Source: Devosia sp. SL43 (GTDB taxonomy: Bacteria > Pseudomonadota > Alphaproteobacteria > Rhizobiales > Devosiaceae). From it: a stretch of 64,000 nucleotides of DNA. Below are positions 16,411-25,330 of this stretch, in pieces. A program made the translations under genes and the position numbers. Every line of letters starts with the position of its first letter. The stretch's first letter is position 1. The stretch spans positions 3,836,501 to 3,900,500 of the forward strand of contig NZ_CP063401.1 of NCBI RefSeq assembly GCF_021729885.1, read 5' to 3'. The notes under the pieces are model-generated. The model saw only the letters and a program-made list of their open reading frames with translations. It ran no database searches and had not been told where the DNA came from.

Positions 16411-17623
16411 AACCACGACGCAGCGGAATGCCGGCCTGCTCGGACCGACCTGGATGCGCGGTGTCCTTGACACGACGCCCGCTCGCGAGAGCGGTGGCGT
16501 GCCTGTTGGCCGCGACCAGTGCCTCGACATGTTCCGCGGTATCGCGCTGGTGATGATCTTCATCAACCACGTGCCCGGCACGGTCTATGAAAGCTTCACC
16601 AGCCGCAATTTCGGCTTCTCCGACGCGGCGGAAGCCTTCGTCTTCATGTCCGGCATGGCGGCGGGGCTGGCCTATTCCAACCGCTTCCGCACCGGCAACC
16701 TGTGGGCGGCCACTGCCAAGGTGTGGGCGCGGGCACGGCAGCTCTATTTCGTCCACATCGTCATCACCATGCTCTGCCTCGCCATCTTTGCCGGTGCGGC
16801 CAAGTGGTTCGACCTGACCGAGGTGTTGACCAAGAACAACTTGACGGCCTTGTTCCAGAAGCCGCTCAGCACGCTGGTCGGCATTCCGCTGCTGACCCAT
16901 CAGCTGGGCTATCTCAACATCCTGCCGCTCTACATGACCTTGCTGCTGGCGACGCCGCTGGTGATCTATGCCGGACTGCGCAAGCCATGGCTCGTGTTCA
17001 TCGCCGCGATCGCACTGTGGGTGGCTGCCGGGCAATTCCGCTTCAACCTGCCGGCCTTCCCTAATCCCGGCGGCTGGTTCTTCAACCCGTTCTCCTGGCA
17101 GATATTGTTCGTGACGGGCCTCTTGAGCGGCATGGCGATGAAGGTGGGCGGGCGCTTTATCCCCAAATCACCGGTGCTGTTTGTACTGGCCGCTGCTTTC
17201 CTGGTCTTCGTGCTATTCTGGATGAAGGTGCCGCCGACCGGCAAGATCATGAACGGTATGCTGGGCTGGCTGAGTTCGCTCGGCGTTCCGTTCTACATCA
17301 CCGCCTTCGACAAGACCTTCCTGTCGCTGCCGCGCCTGCTGCATGCCTTCGCGCTGTTTTACGTGATGGGGCATCTGGCCGTGATGCGGACGGTGGCAAG
17401 CTCGGCCATTGCCGCGCCGTTCCGGCTGCTTGGGCGACAGGGGCTGGCCGTGTTTGCGGTGGGTACTGTGCTGAGCATGTTCCTGCAGACGGTCAAGACG
17501 GGCCGTGAACCCGATCCGCTGTTCGATGGGCTGATCCTTGGTGGTGGACTGCTCGCGCTGCTGGCGCTGGCCTGGGCGCTGACCAAGACGGCTGAACTCG
17601 GCCGGGCCAAGCCCGCCGTTTGA
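16397..17623 (+). CDS. opgC: OpgC-type membrane succinyltransferase/acyltransferase
   Basis: Inner-membrane protein of the OpgC family, which adds succinyl groups to periplasmic glucans. The 408-residue product begins MSLPETTTQ at an ATG inside the end of opgH. The family opening block CLDMFRGIALVMIFINHVPG is at about residues 48-67, and DAAEAFVFMSGMAAGLAY follows. Around ten hydrophobic segments are visible. It ends the opgGHC operon. The acyl group is assumed to be succinate from family knowledge. Confidence 0.9.
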   Translation: MSLPETTTQRNAGLLGPTWMRGVLDTTPARESGGVPVGRDQCLDMFRGIALVMIFINHVPGTVYESFTSRNFGFSDAAEAFVFMSGMAAGLAYSNRFRTGNLWAATAKVWARARQLYFVHIVITMLCLAIFAGAAKWFDLTEVLTKNNLTALFQKPLSTLVGIPLLTHQLGYLNILPLYMTLLLATPLVIYAGLRKPWLVFIAAIALWVAAGQFRFNLPAFPNPGGWFFNPFSWQILFVTGLLSGMAMKVGGRFIPKSPVLFVLAAAFLVFVLFWMKVPPTGKIMNGMLGWLSSLGVPFYITAFDKTFLSLPRLLHAFALFYVMGHLAVMRTVASSAIAAPFRLLGRQGLAVFAVGTVLSMFLQTVKTGREPDPLFDGLILGGGLLALLALAWALTKTAELGRAKPAV

Positions 17624-17628
17624 ATGAC

Positions 17629-17647
17629 CACCCCTGATGTCGGGGTG
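17629..17647 (+). terminator. Weak hairpin after opgC
   Basis: CACCCC and GGGGTG form a 6-bp stem with loop TGATGTC a few bases after the opgC stop. No T tract follows, so termination by it is doubtful. Confidence 0.3.
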
Positions 17648-17697
17648 CGTTCAGAATGGGCCGGCTATAATCTCCATCGTTCAAATGGAGAACCGAC

Positions 17698-18192
17698 ATG
17701 CGCGTCAACGTGACAAGAGCTATCCTGACGGCGGTATCGATCCTGGGTGCAAGTGTACCGGCATTGGCAGCGCCCGCGGACTGCGAGGCCCTGGCCGAGG
17801 CATATGGTAAGTTGGGAACCGTTCCGGCCTTCCGCCAGCAGGTGGAGCAGGATGGCACCAAGCTGGAAACCATCGCCGTCGGTGACAACCTCTACATGAA
17901 CATGGACGGCGAATGGACCGCGCTGCCGCTGTCCCCCGGTGGGCGCGCCGCCATGTTCGAGGGCACCTTCGATATACTGCTTATCAAGGAGTGCTCGGTT
18001 TCCGGTGAAGAAATGCTCAATGGCAAGGCAATGGTGGTCTATGACTACGTGCTGCCGCCGATCGAGGGGCTGAGCACCGAGCCGATGCCGCAGAAGGTCT
18101 GGGTGGGCAAGGATGACGGATTGCCATACCTGGTCACTAACCCGACCGGCCAGAGCATCGTCAGCTACGAAGGCGTCGAAGCGCCGCTTTAG
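17698..18192 (+). CDS. Secreted hypothetical protein
   Basis: Unrecognised 164-residue protein. Residues 1-25 form a Sec signal peptide ending PALAAPA, so it is probably periplasmic. Two cysteines (in PADCEAL and IKECSVSG) could form a disulphide. The middle holds [10 protein letters not shown] and the latter half [11 protein letters not shown], resembling small periplasmic proteins that read as one beta sheet. It has its own ATG with AATGGAG a few bases upstream and sits between opgC and the convergent cobM, overlapping cobM by 4 bases at the stops. No function can be given. Confidence 0.75.
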   Translation: MRVNVTRAILTAVSILGASVPALAAPADCEALAEAYGKLGTVPAFRQQVEQDGTKLETIAVGDNLYMNMDGEWTALPLSPGGRAAMFEGTFDILLIKECSVSGEEMLNGKAMVVYDYVLPPIEGLSTEPMPQKVWVGKDDGLPYLVTNPTGQSIVSYEGVEAPL

Positions 18193-18947
18193 TCCCGCGC
18201 CCTGAACCGCCGCTGATAGTCCGGATCGTAGAGCGAACTTTCGCGGAAGTCGGCGGCGCCAAGGCCGCGGCCGACGAAGATGATGGCCGTGCGCTCCACC
18301 GGATCGGCGGCAAAGCGGGCTGCGATATCGGCCAGCGTCCCGCGGATGATCTTTTCGTCTGGCCACGAGGCGTGGAACACGATGGCCACGGGGCAATCGG
18401 CGCCGTAATGCGGCGTCAGCTCGGTCACGACACGATCAAGGGCGTGGATAGCGAGGTGGATGGCCAGCGTCGCGCCCGTGGCGCCGAAGGCGGCCAGGGT
18501 TTCGCGCTCAGGCATGGGTGAAGCGCGGCCGGAGATGCGGGTGAGGATGAGGCTCTGGGCCTCGGCCGGGATAGTCAGCTCGCGACCCAGTGCGGCGGCG
18601 GCGGCGGCGAAGGCCGGCACGCCGGGGGTCAGCGTATAGGGTATGCTGAGGCGATCAAGCCGGCGCATCTGTTCGGCAACCGCGCTCCAGACGGAGAGGT
18701 CGCCGGAGTGAAGGCGGGCTACGTCTTCGCCGGCGGCGTGAGCGCGGACATATTCGGCTTCGATCTCGTCGAGCGACATCGGCGCGGTATCGATAAGGCG
18801 GGTGCCGGGGGCGCACCAGGCGAGCATGTCCGGTGGCACGATGGAACCGGCATAGAGGCAGACCGGGCAGGTCTGCAGCAGGTTCATGCCGCGCACGGTG
18901 ATGAGATCGGCGGCACCGGGGCCGGCGCCGATGAAATGGACGGTCAT
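18189..18947 (-). CDS. cobM: CobM, precorrin-4 C11-methyltransferase
   Basis: SAM-dependent methylase of corrin ring synthesis, converting precorrin-4 to precorrin-5. The 252-residue product begins [17 protein letters not shown], the usual CobM/CbiF opening. LHSGDLSVW and [15 protein letters not shown] are the characteristic tetrapyrrole-methylase motifs. The start ATG overlaps the cobL stop by ATGA, so the longer frame to 18965 is rejected. It is the last gene of the minus-strand cob operon. Confidence 0.95.
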   Translation of the reverse strand: MTVHFIGAGPGAADLITVRGMNLLQTCPVCLYAGSIVPPDMLAWCAPGTRLIDTAPMSLDEIEAEYVRAHAAGEDVARLHSGDLSVWSAVAEQMRRLDRLSIPYTLTPGVPAFAAAAAALGRELTIPAEAQSLILTRISGRASPMPERETLAAFGATGATLAIHLAIHALDRVVTELTPHYGADCPVAIVFHASWPDEKIIRGTLADIAARFAADPVERTAIIFVGRGLGAADFRESSLYDPDYQRRFRARD

Positions 18948-20152
18948 GGCTTCACCCACACCCACTGCGTGATCGGCATGGCGGGGCGCCAGCCGGTCAT
19001 GGTGCCGACGGCATCGGCGCGGGAGACGGCGATGCGGGTGAGGTTTCCGCCGAGTTCGGCATGTTTGGCGATGAGGATGGCCTCAAGTTCCAATGTCACG
19101 GCATTGGCGACGAAGCGTCCGCCGGGGCGTAGGGCCGCGATCGCAGCGTCGAGCACGCCAGGGTCGGAGCCACCGCCGCCGATAAAGATGGCATGCGGCG
19201 GAGGCTCAAGTCCGGCAAGGGCGGCGGGCGCCGTGCCGGTGACCAGCTGCAGGTCGGGCACGCCGAAGGCGGTGGCGTTACGCAATATCCGGGCGCCGCG
19301 TTCGGGGTCGGCTTCGATGGCGACGGCGCGCAGGCTTGGATCGGCCAGCATCCATTCGATGGCGATGGAACCGGAGCCGGCGCCGATATCCCAGAGCACT
19401 TCACCACGGCGCGGGGCCAGGGCGGACAGTGTCAGGGCGCGAACCTCGCGCTTGGTGATCTGGCCATCATGCTCGAAGAGGCCGTCGTCCAGCCCCGGCG
19501 TCAACGGCAGAATGCGGGCGCCGGGCAGGGCGACGACGCTAATGGCGCAGATGTTGAGCGGGTTGATGTCGGTCATCGTGAACTGCATGGCGACATGGCT
19601 GCGGACGCGCTCGTCGGGGCCGCCGAGTGCTTCGAGCACCGTGATGATGGAGATGCCGAAACCGGATTCGGTGAGCAACTTTGCCAGCGCGGCGGGGCCA
19701 TGCTCGTCCGAGGTCAGCGCCAGGATGCGCGCGCCGGTATGTAGGTGCGGGCGGATGAGGTCCAGGGGGCGGCCGTGGAGGGACAGCGTCAGCACATCCT
19801 GCAGCGGCCACCCCAGTCGCGCCGCGGCGAGGCTGAAGGACGAGGGATGCGGGAAGACGACCATCTCGCTGGCGTCAATCCGCCGGCTGAGCGTGGCGCC
19901 GACGCCGTAGTGGAACGGATCGCCCGAGGCGAGCACGCAGACGGACTGGCCGCGCAGGGCAATGATGGCGTCGATCGAGGCCGCGAAAGGGGTGAGCCAG
20001 GGGCGGGGTTTGCCGGAGATGGCGGCAGCCGCCAGCTCAAGGTGCCGGTCGCCACCGAAGACGTAGTCCGCACTGGCGATGGCGGCCTTGGCGGCCTCGC
20101 CCAAGCCAGGCAGTCCATCTTCGCCGATGCCGACGATGGAGAGCCAGCTCAT
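18944..20152 (-). CDS. cobL: CobL, precorrin-6Y C5,15-methyltransferase (decarboxylating)
   Basis: Two-domain enzyme, 402 residues, that methylates C5 and C15 of precorrin-6B and removes the acetate side-chain carboxyl. The N-terminal half (about 1-200) is a CbiE-type tetrapyrrole methylase with SIVGIGEDG and [10 protein letters not shown]. The C-terminal half is a CbiT-type domain with the SAM motif [15 protein letters not shown] near residue 250 and [11 protein letters not shown]. Its start overlaps cobJ by ATGA. Its normal substrate depends on CobK, which is not encoded between cobJ and cobL here. Confidence 0.95.
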   Translation of the reverse strand: MSWLSIVGIGEDGLPGLGEAAKAAIASADYVFGGDRHLELAAAAISGKPRPWLTPFAASIDAIIALRGQSVCVLASGDPFHYGVGATLSRRIDASEMVVFPHPSSFSLAAARLGWPLQDVLTLSLHGRPLDLIRPHLHTGARILALTSDEHGPAALAKLLTESGFGISIITVLEALGGPDERVRSHVAMQFTMTDINPLNICAISVVALPGARILPLTPGLDDGLFEHDGQITKREVRALTLSALAPRRGEVLWDIGAGSGSIAIEWMLADPSLRAVAIEADPERGARILRNATAFGVPDLQLVTGTAPAALAGLEPPPHAIFIGGGGSDPGVLDAAIAALRPGGRFVANAVTLELEAILIAKHAELGGNLTRIAVSRADAVGTMTGWRPAMPITQWVWVKP

Positions 20153-20910
20153 TGCGGGCCTCCGGTTGAACGGGGCGAATAGACCAGCGGCGACCGGCCC
20201 GGACGTTCGATAAGCCGGGTCTCCGGCGAGCCGATGATGACGCAGGTCGCCATATCGGCCTTGCCGGGGTCGGCCTCGGCCAGCGTCATGATGGTGATCG
20301 CTTCGTCCGGCCGACCGGCGGCGCGGCCGAAGATGACGGGCGTAGTCCAGGGCAGTACTTCGCGCAGGATGGCAAAGGCGGTGCCGAGCTGGTGCGGGCG
20401 GGCCTTTGAGATGGGATTGTAGAGCGCGATGACCAGCCCAGCGATGGCGACGGCACGCAGGCGGGACTCGATGACCGTCCAGGGCTTGAGATTGTCCGAT
20501 AGCGAGATCGCGCAGAAATCGTGGCCGAGCGGTGCGCCTGCACGGGCGGCGACGGCCAGCATGGCCGTGACGCCGGGGATGATGGCAAGGTCGAGATCGC
20601 GCCAGGCGGGCGGGCCGGCTTCCATGGCTTCCAGCACAGCGGCGGCCATGGCGAAGACGCCCGGATCGCCGCCTGAGACGACACAGACCTGCTCGCCGGA
20701 GGCGGCAGTGTGCAGGGCATCCTTGGCGCGGCTCAGTTCTTCGCGGTTGTCGGAGGCGACGCGGCGCTGATCATCCCGCAGGGTCAGGCGATCGAGATAA
20801 GGGCCGTATCCGAAGAAGACATGGGCGGCCGCGATGGCAGCGAGCGCTTCGGGCGTGGTCTGGTTGGGGTTGCCGGGGCCGGTGCCGACAATGCTGAGGC
20901 GACCGGTCAT
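20149..20910 (-). CDS. cobJ: CobJ, precorrin-3B C17-methyltransferase
   Basis: Ring-contracting methylase that forms precorrin-4. The 253-residue product begins MTGRLSIVGTGPGNPNQT at an ATG overlapping the cobI stop; an ATG five codons earlier (20925) is possible. VVSGGDPGVFAMAA, IPGVTAMLAVAARAGAPLGHDF and ALYNPISKARP are hallmarks of CobJ/CbiH. It is followed directly by cobL through an ATGA overlap, leaving no room for cobK. Confidence 0.95.
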   Translation of the reverse strand: MTGRLSIVGTGPGNPNQTTPEALAAIAAAHVFFGYGPYLDRLTLRDDQRRVASDNREELSRAKDALHTAASGEQVCVVSGGDPGVFAMAAAVLEAMEAGPPAWRDLDLAIIPGVTAMLAVAARAGAPLGHDFCAISLSDNLKPWTVIESRLRAVAIAGLVIALYNPISKARPHQLGTAFAILREVLPWTTPVIFGRAAGRPDEAITIMTLAEADPGKADMATCVIIGSPETRLIERPGRSPLVYSPRSTGGPQ

Positions 20911-21629
20911 GGGCGGGTGCTCCATCCGGGAACCAGCACGATGGCAAAATAGGGCGCCAGATCGTCGGGTTTGTCGGCAAGGCGCATGGCGTGGCCGTTG
21001 GCCATGGTGCCGCGCTCCACATAGACGGCGCTGTCGAGCCGGCCCGCCAGTTCGAGGGCGCGGCGGATCTTGGGCAGGTTGCGGCCGACCTTCATGATCA
21101 CGGCGCCATCGGTATTGTCGAGGCGGCTGCGCAAATCGACTTCGTCGAGCGTGCCGGGCAGGACCGAGAGGATGTCATCGCCCTGCACCAGCGGCAGGCC
21201 GGCCTGTGACCAGCAGCCGGACATGGCGGTGATGCCGGGGATGACCTCGGTGTCGTAGTGCGGCGCGAGGCGGACATGGAGGTGCATGTAGCTGCCATAG
21301 AACAGCGGATCGCCTTCGCTCAGCACGGCGACATCGCGGCCGGCATCGAGATGCGCGGCGACGCGGGCGGCGGCCTCCTCGTAGAAGGCCGAGGTGGCGG
21401 CCTTGTAGGCATCGTGGCGGCGATCGATCTCGGTGGTGACGGGATACCCGAGCGCTTCTTCGATCTGGGTCGTCAGCCGGTCGGCGATGATGGCGCGCGC
21501 ATTGCTCGAATTACCCTGCTTGGCGAAATAGGCAACGACATCGGCGCCCTCGATGGCCCTGACGGCCTTGAGCGTCAGGAGATCAGGATCGCCGGGACCG
21601 GTGCCGACGCCGAACAGCTTGCCTTTCAT
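20907..21629 (-). CDS. cobI: CobI, precorrin-2 C20-methyltransferase
   Basis: Methylase that converts precorrin-2 to precorrin-3A, 240 residues. It begins MKGKLFGVGTGPGDPDLLTL, with the family motifs VLSEGDPLFYGSYMHLH and VIPGITAMSGCWSQAGLPL. The start overlaps the cobH stop by ATGA, so the upstream arginine-rich extension to 21890 is not coding. It stands early in the pathway, after uroporphyrinogen methylation, which must be encoded elsewhere. Confidence 0.95.
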   Translation of the reverse strand: MKGKLFGVGTGPGDPDLLTLKAVRAIEGADVVAYFAKQGNSSNARAIIADRLTTQIEEALGYPVTTEIDRRHDAYKAATSAFYEEAAARVAAHLDAGRDVAVLSEGDPLFYGSYMHLHVRLAPHYDTEVIPGITAMSGCWSQAGLPLVQGDDILSVLPGTLDEVDLRSRLDNTDGAVIMKVGRNLPKIRRALELAGRLDSAVYVERGTMANGHAMRLADKPDDLAPYFAIVLVPGWSTRP

Positions 21630-22264
21630 ATGCCTGTCCTCGCCAGCGCATTGAGGGCGGCGGCGGTCATGGCGGAGCCGCCGAGGCGGCCACGAACGAT
21701 GGCATAGGGCACCCCGTAGGAGTGCTCGGCCAGAGCAGCCTTGGACTCGGCGGCGCCGACGAAGCCGACTGGCATACCGATAATCGCCGCTGGCTTCGGG
21801 GCACCGTCGCGCAGCAGTTCGAGCAGGAAGAACAGTGCGGTCGGCGCGTTGCCGATGGCGACGACCGAGCCCGCAAGGCGCGGCAGCCACAGGCGCAAAG
21901 CGGCGGCAGAGCGGGTATTGCCGATCTCGGCGGCAAGGGACGGTGTCTGCGCGTCGCGCAGGGTGCAGATGACGTCATTATTGGCGGGCAGGCGGGCTGC
22001 GGTGACGCCGCGAGCGACCATTTCCGCATCGCAAAATATAGGGGCACCGCCTGCAAGCGCTGTGCGGGCGGCGTCGACAAAGCCTGGGCCAAACTCAAAA
22101 TATTGCGCGGCATCGACCGAGCCGGCGGCGTGGATCATGCGGATGGCGAGTTCGGCCTCGTCGGGGCTGAAGCGGCTGAGGTCGGCTTCGGCCCGGATGA
22201 TGGCGAAGGACTGCCGATAGATGGCGTCGCCGTCCTTGATGTAGTCGTATTGGGGCATCGTCAT
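21626..22264 (-). CDS. cobH: CobH, precorrin-8X methylmutase
   Basis: Moves the methyl group from C11 to C12 to give hydrogenobyrinic acid. The 212-residue product (or 210 from the second ATG at 22258) contains IRMIHAAGSVDAA with the catalytic His, and GNAPTALFFLLEL and GMPVGFVGAAESKAAL, all characteristic of CobH/CbiC. It starts 2 bases after the cobG stop. The gene lies in the operon before cobI although its product acts after CobL. Confidence 0.95.
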   Translation of the reverse strand: MTMPQYDYIKDGDAIYRQSFAIIRAEADLSRFSPDEAELAIRMIHAAGSVDAAQYFEFGPGFVDAARTALAGGAPIFCDAEMVARGVTAARLPANNDVICTLRDAQTPSLAAEIGNTRSAAALRLWLPRLAGSVVAIGNAPTALFFLLELLRDGAPKPAAIIGMPVGFVGAAESKAALAEHSYGVPYAIVRGRLGGSAMTAAALNALARTGI

Positions 22265-22266
22265 CC

Positions 22267-23418
22267 TTAGCGGGCGGCGGCCACGGCGGACTCGATCTGG
22301 TCCACGCGCAACACCGTGGCAGGCGTATCGCCCGCCCGGCCCGATCTGACAAGGCCATAGCCGTCCGGCCGGCCCACCAGCGTGATATCAGCGGGTCGCG
22401 GGTGGGCGCAGCCCTTGTCGCATCCGGCAACGTGCAGGTCGGTGGCGGGTGCAAGGCGCGATGCGAGCTGGGCGGCGATGGCGCGAGCCGGGATATGGCC
22501 GGAAGCACAGCCGTCGCTGCCAATGCAGGCGCTGATGCGAGTGCGCGGGTCATCTGGCGCGGTGATGAAACCGAGGGCGGCTGCCTCCGTCATGAAGGCC
22601 GGCGTTGCCCCCACGGCGAGCAGGGCATGATGCGGCGCCAGGCGGAACGCGGTGACGCCGTGCCGACGGGCCGCCGCGGCGAGGGCGGTGAGGGTCTTGT
22701 GGTCGCTGCTGCCGAAGGGCAGCGCGATGCCTGACGCTGTGGCGTCGCGCAGGGCGAACTGGCCGATCGGCGAAACATCCTTGCCAGGGCGGGGTGCAGC
22801 GGCTGTGCCGGGAAGATCGTCGGCGCGCGCGTGTTTGCCAAGATTGGCGATCTGGCGCAGATGCCCGAGTGTGATCATCAGTGCTTCGTTGCGCAGGATG
22901 ACATCGCTTCGTCCGCCGACCGAGCAGGCCCATTGGTTCGAGCCGATGGCGGTGAGGCGAATGTCGGCCTTGAGCGAGGACAGGTTCAATCGACCATTGC
23001 CGTCGACGACAACCGTCACCTTGGGGCCGAGTCGAGCCGCCAGCAGTACGGATGCGGCGCGGATAGAAGCGGCCAGCGGGCGGGGATCGGCGATTTCGGT
23101 TGGATCATCGCCGGCCAGCGGCGGAGTCTCGACAACCAGGCCGCGCATGATCTTGAAGACGGTCTCCGCACCACGGGCGAACGGCGCGGCGGATGTGTTG
23201 GTGAGGCCACGCACCTGCAGGTTGCCCCTATCGGTGACTTCGATCAGGCCATTGCCGTGCTCGGCGGCCAGGGCACAGATGGCAGAGAGCTGGTCCGGCG
23301 TCATCCTGGCGCCTTCGATACGCAGGCGCGCCAACAGGCCATCGCCGGTCTGCATGGGCGCATCGAGCGTCGGGCAGGCGCCGCGGCGGTGGCTGGCGAT
23401 GGGTAGGACGACGGACAT
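22267..23418 (-). CDS. cobG: CobG, precorrin-3B synthase
   Basis: Oxygen-dependent iron-sulphur enzyme that makes precorrin-3B, marking the aerobic cobalamin route. The 383-residue product starts MSVVLPIASHRRGACPTLD. It has the nitrite/sulphite-reductase ferredoxin-like repeat and, near residues 290-340, the 4Fe-4S/siroheme-type cysteine set CIGSDGC and CDKGCAHP. The frame runs further upstream into a family A repeat; that extension is not conserved in character. About 230 bases containing the repeat separate it from cobF. Confidence 0.93.
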   Translation of the reverse strand: MSVVLPIASHRRGACPTLDAPMQTGDGLLARLRIEGARMTPDQLSAICALAAEHGNGLIEVTDRGNLQVRGLTNTSAAPFARGAETVFKIMRGLVVETPPLAGDDPTEIADPRPLAASIRAASVLLAARLGPKVTVVVDGNGRLNLSSLKADIRLTAIGSNQWACSVGGRSDVILRNEALMITLGHLRQIANLGKHARADDLPGTAAAPRPGKDVSPIGQFALRDATASGIALPFGSSDHKTLTALAAAARRHGVTAFRLAPHHALLAVGATPAFMTEAAALGFITAPDDPRTRISACIGSDGCASGHIPARAIAAQLASRLAPATDLHVAGCDKGCAHPRPADITLVGRPDGYGLVRSGRAGDTPATVLRVDQIESAVAAAR

Positions 23419-23469
23419 GGGTGTGGTTTTAGCGGATTGGAGGGTTGGGGGGAACAGGTGCTTCAGTCG

Positions 23470-23612
23470 ACACCCTCCCCCTTGAGGGGAGGGATCAAGG
23501 ATGGGAGTGGCCACACGCACGGGACTCGCGGCGAAATACCCCCACCCTGCTCGATCACGAACTTAGCGAAGCGCTAAGTCCTATCTCGCTTCCCTCCCCA
23601 CAAGGGGGGTGA
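23470..23612. repeat. Dispersed palindromic repeat, family A (copy 3)
   Basis: The left end, GACACCCTCCCCCTTGAGGG, and the bases around it are identical to copy 2. The right end is CCCACAAGGGGGG. The inverted pair ACTTAGCG...CGCTAAGTCC lies in the middle. It sits between cobF and cobG on the non-coding side of the operon and would be transcribed with it. Confidence 0.8.
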
Positions 23613-23652
23613 GTCCGGTGGGTGGGGTGAGAGTTGTTCGATTCTGGAGCCG

Positions 23653-24381
23653 CTAGTCCCGCTTCCGCAGCAGATACGTATCCATGATCCAGCCATGCCG
23701 CGCCCGCGCCGCCTTGCGCGTTTCGACGATCTGGTCGCGCACATCGCCCAGCCGACCGGCGATGGTGATCTCGTCGGCCGTACCGAGATAGGCGCCCCAG
23801 AAGATGTCGAGGTCGGGATCGGCAGTCATAAACGCCGTCTGTCCGTCCAACATAACCACAGTGTCGTCAGTCACCTCGCCCAGCTTGCGCCCGGTGGTGA
23901 TGTGGACCGCCTCGCCGATGCGGTTGAGGGCGATGCCGTGGGCGGCGGTGAGGGCCTGGATGGAGGTGATGCCGGGAATGATCTCGATGGCATGGTCGGC
24001 GCGCAGCCGGTCGACGATGCGGATGGTCGAGTCGTAGAGGCCCGGATCGCCCCAGACGAGGAAGGCGCCGGCACCGTCGTTGGGAACGTCGGTCAGCAGC
24101 TCGCGGAAGATGGCGGCCAGGGACGCGTGCCAGTCGTCGACGCCGGCGCCGTAGTCGGGGTTGGCTGCATCGCGCCTGGGCACCGCGTATTCGACCGAAC
24201 GGCTCATCGGATTGGTGACATAGCGGGCGATGATGTCCCGGCGCAGGTCGGCCAGGTCGGCCTTGCCGGCCCCCTTGTCGGGGATGAACAGCACATCGGC
24301 GCGGTTGAGCGCGTTGATGGCCTGGACCGTCAGGTGCTCGGGATTTCCGGCGCCGATGCCCACGATGAGGATGGTTTTCAT
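23653..24381 (-). CDS. cobF: CobF, precorrin-6A synthase (deacetylating)
   Basis: Methylates C1 of precorrin-5 with loss of acetate, giving precorrin-6A, in the aerobic route. The 242-residue product begins MKTILIVGIGAGNPEHLT. Motifs FLVWGDPGLYDST, IIPGITSIQALTAAH and AFMTADPDLDIFWGAYLG identify CobF. The start is the ATG at 24381, because the upstream extension overlaps the arsR promoter on the other strand. It is first in the cob operon. I see no cobalamin riboswitch in the 92 bases before it. Confidence 0.94.
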   Translation of the reverse strand: MKTILIVGIGAGNPEHLTVQAINALNRADVLFIPDKGAGKADLADLRRDIIARYVTNPMSRSVEYAVPRRDAANPDYGAGVDDWHASLAAIFRELLTDVPNDGAGAFLVWGDPGLYDSTIRIVDRLRADHAIEIIPGITSIQALTAAHGIALNRIGEAVHITTGRKLGEVTDDTVVMLDGQTAFMTADPDLDIFWGAYLGTADEITIAGRLGDVRDQIVETRKAARARHGWIMDTYLLRKRD

Positions 24382-24410
24382 GGCCCAGCACATGCCACCA
24401 CCAGAGCCAG

Positions 24411-24452
24411 TTGACAAGAATTCAACCAAACAGTATAACACCAATTGGTTGA
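24411..24452 (+). promoter_or_regulatory. Sigma-70 promoter with overlapping operator for the ArsR gene
   Basis: TTGACA (24411-24416), 17 bases, then TATAAC (24434-24439) is close to the consensus promoter. TCAACCAA (24422-24429) and TTGGTTGA (24445-24452) are exact inverted repeats around the -10 box, and ACCAATTGGT (24440-24449) is a perfect palindrome at the expected transcription start. This is the layout of an autorepressed ArsR promoter. Confidence 0.75.
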
Positions 24453-24473
24453 ATAAAGATTGGTTTGAACGAA

Positions 24474-24815
24474 ATGACCGACCCGCTGAGCACCACGCTG
24501 GCTGCACTTGCTGACCCGACGAGGCGAGCAATCCTGGCCCGCCTCTCCTTGGGTGAGGCCAGCGTCAACGACCTGGCGGAACCCTTCGACATGACGCTGG
24601 CGGCCGTCAGCAAGCACATCAAGGTGCTCGAAACGGCCGGTCTCGTGTCCCGTGGCAAGCAGGCGCAGTACCGCCCCTGCAAGCTCGAGGCTGCGCCAAT
24701 GCGCGACGTGGCCGCCTTGATCGAGTTCTACCGCAAGTTCTGGGAACAGAACCTCGATCAGCTCGACGCCTATCTCAAGAAACTGCAGACCCCCGAAACC
24801 GACACCAAGAACTGA
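24474..24815 (+). CDS. ArsR-family transcriptional regulator (SRPBCC-associated)
   Basis: Winged-helix DNA-binding repressor of 113 residues. It starts MTDPLSTTLAALADPTRRAI; a TTG three codons earlier is possible. The HTH is at about residues 35-65 (SVNDLAEPFDMTLAAVSKHI), followed by the wing GLVSRGKQAQYRP. The metal-binding ELCVCDL motif of arsenic or zinc sensors is absent, as usual in the subgroup paired with SRPBCC proteins. The SRPBCC gene follows after 11 bases. An operator over its promoter suggests autoregulation. The signal is unknown. Confidence 0.9.
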   Translation: MTDPLSTTLAALADPTRRAILARLSLGEASVNDLAEPFDMTLAAVSKHIKVLETAGLVSRGKQAQYRPCKLEAAPMRDVAALIEFYRKFWEQNLDQLDAYLKKLQTPETDTKN

Positions 24816-24826
24816 GGAGACGACAG

Positions 24827-25330
24827 ATGAACGCCCATGCAACGCAGAACCTGTTCAAAACCGAACTGCCGGCCGACGAGCCGCTGATCATCATGACGCG
24901 CACATTCGATGCGCCGCTTGACCTGCTATGGGCCGTGTGGACCCAGCCGGAGCACGTGGCCTATTGGTGGGGTCCGCGCGAGGATAACGAGATCGTCGAA
25001 TATGACGTCCGGAAGGGCGGCAAGTGGCGGATCATCTCGTCGATGACGGACGGCGACAAGGTGACGTTCTTCGGCACCTATCTGGAGGTGACGCCCAAGA
25101 CTCTGATCCGCAACACCTTCGTTGTGGAAGGCATGTTCGAGGAGGACGATCGGTTCTACGAGGAGCACCATTTCGAAGAGCGCGACGGCAAGGTGTTCTA
25201 CCGCTCGGTATCCAAGCTGGAGAGCTTCGAACAGCGCCAGGGCGTCATCGACAGCGGCATGGAATGGGGCGCCAACGCCAGCATGGCCAAGGTCGATGTG
25301 ATCCTGGAACGGCTGAAATCAGCGCAGTAG
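24827..25330 (+). CDS. SRPBCC/AHSA1-domain protein
   Basis: Small START-like fold protein of 167 residues of the Aha1-C-terminal-like group. Segments IIMTRTFDAPLDLLWAVWTQ and PEHVAYWWGPR are the family opening. EYDVRKGGKWRI and FFGTYLEVTPKTLI form the central sheet. Such proteins bind small hydrophobic ligands, and their biological role is mostly unknown. It has a good ribosome-binding site (GAGGAG) and is co-transcribed with the ArsR gene, the usual pairing. Its stop abuts the stop of a second, convergent ArsR gene. Confidence 0.88.
   Translation: MNAHATQNLFKTELPADEPLIIMTRTFDAPLDLLWAVWTQPEHVAYWWGPREDNEIVEYDVRKGGKWRIISSMTDGDKVTFFGTYLEVTPKTLIRNTFVVEGMFEEDDRFYEEHHFEERDGKVFYRSVSKLESFEQRQGVIDSGMEWGANASMAKVDVILERLKSAQ

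Noticed and set aside
18708-19910. A 400-residue plus-strand open frame across cobM and cobL
   Set aside because: It is a shadow of two secure cob genes with low-complexity composition and no domain.
24382-24473. Possible cobalamin riboswitch before cobF
   Set aside because: The gap is only 92 bases, contains the arsR promoter on the other strand and shows none of the conserved B12-box sequence.
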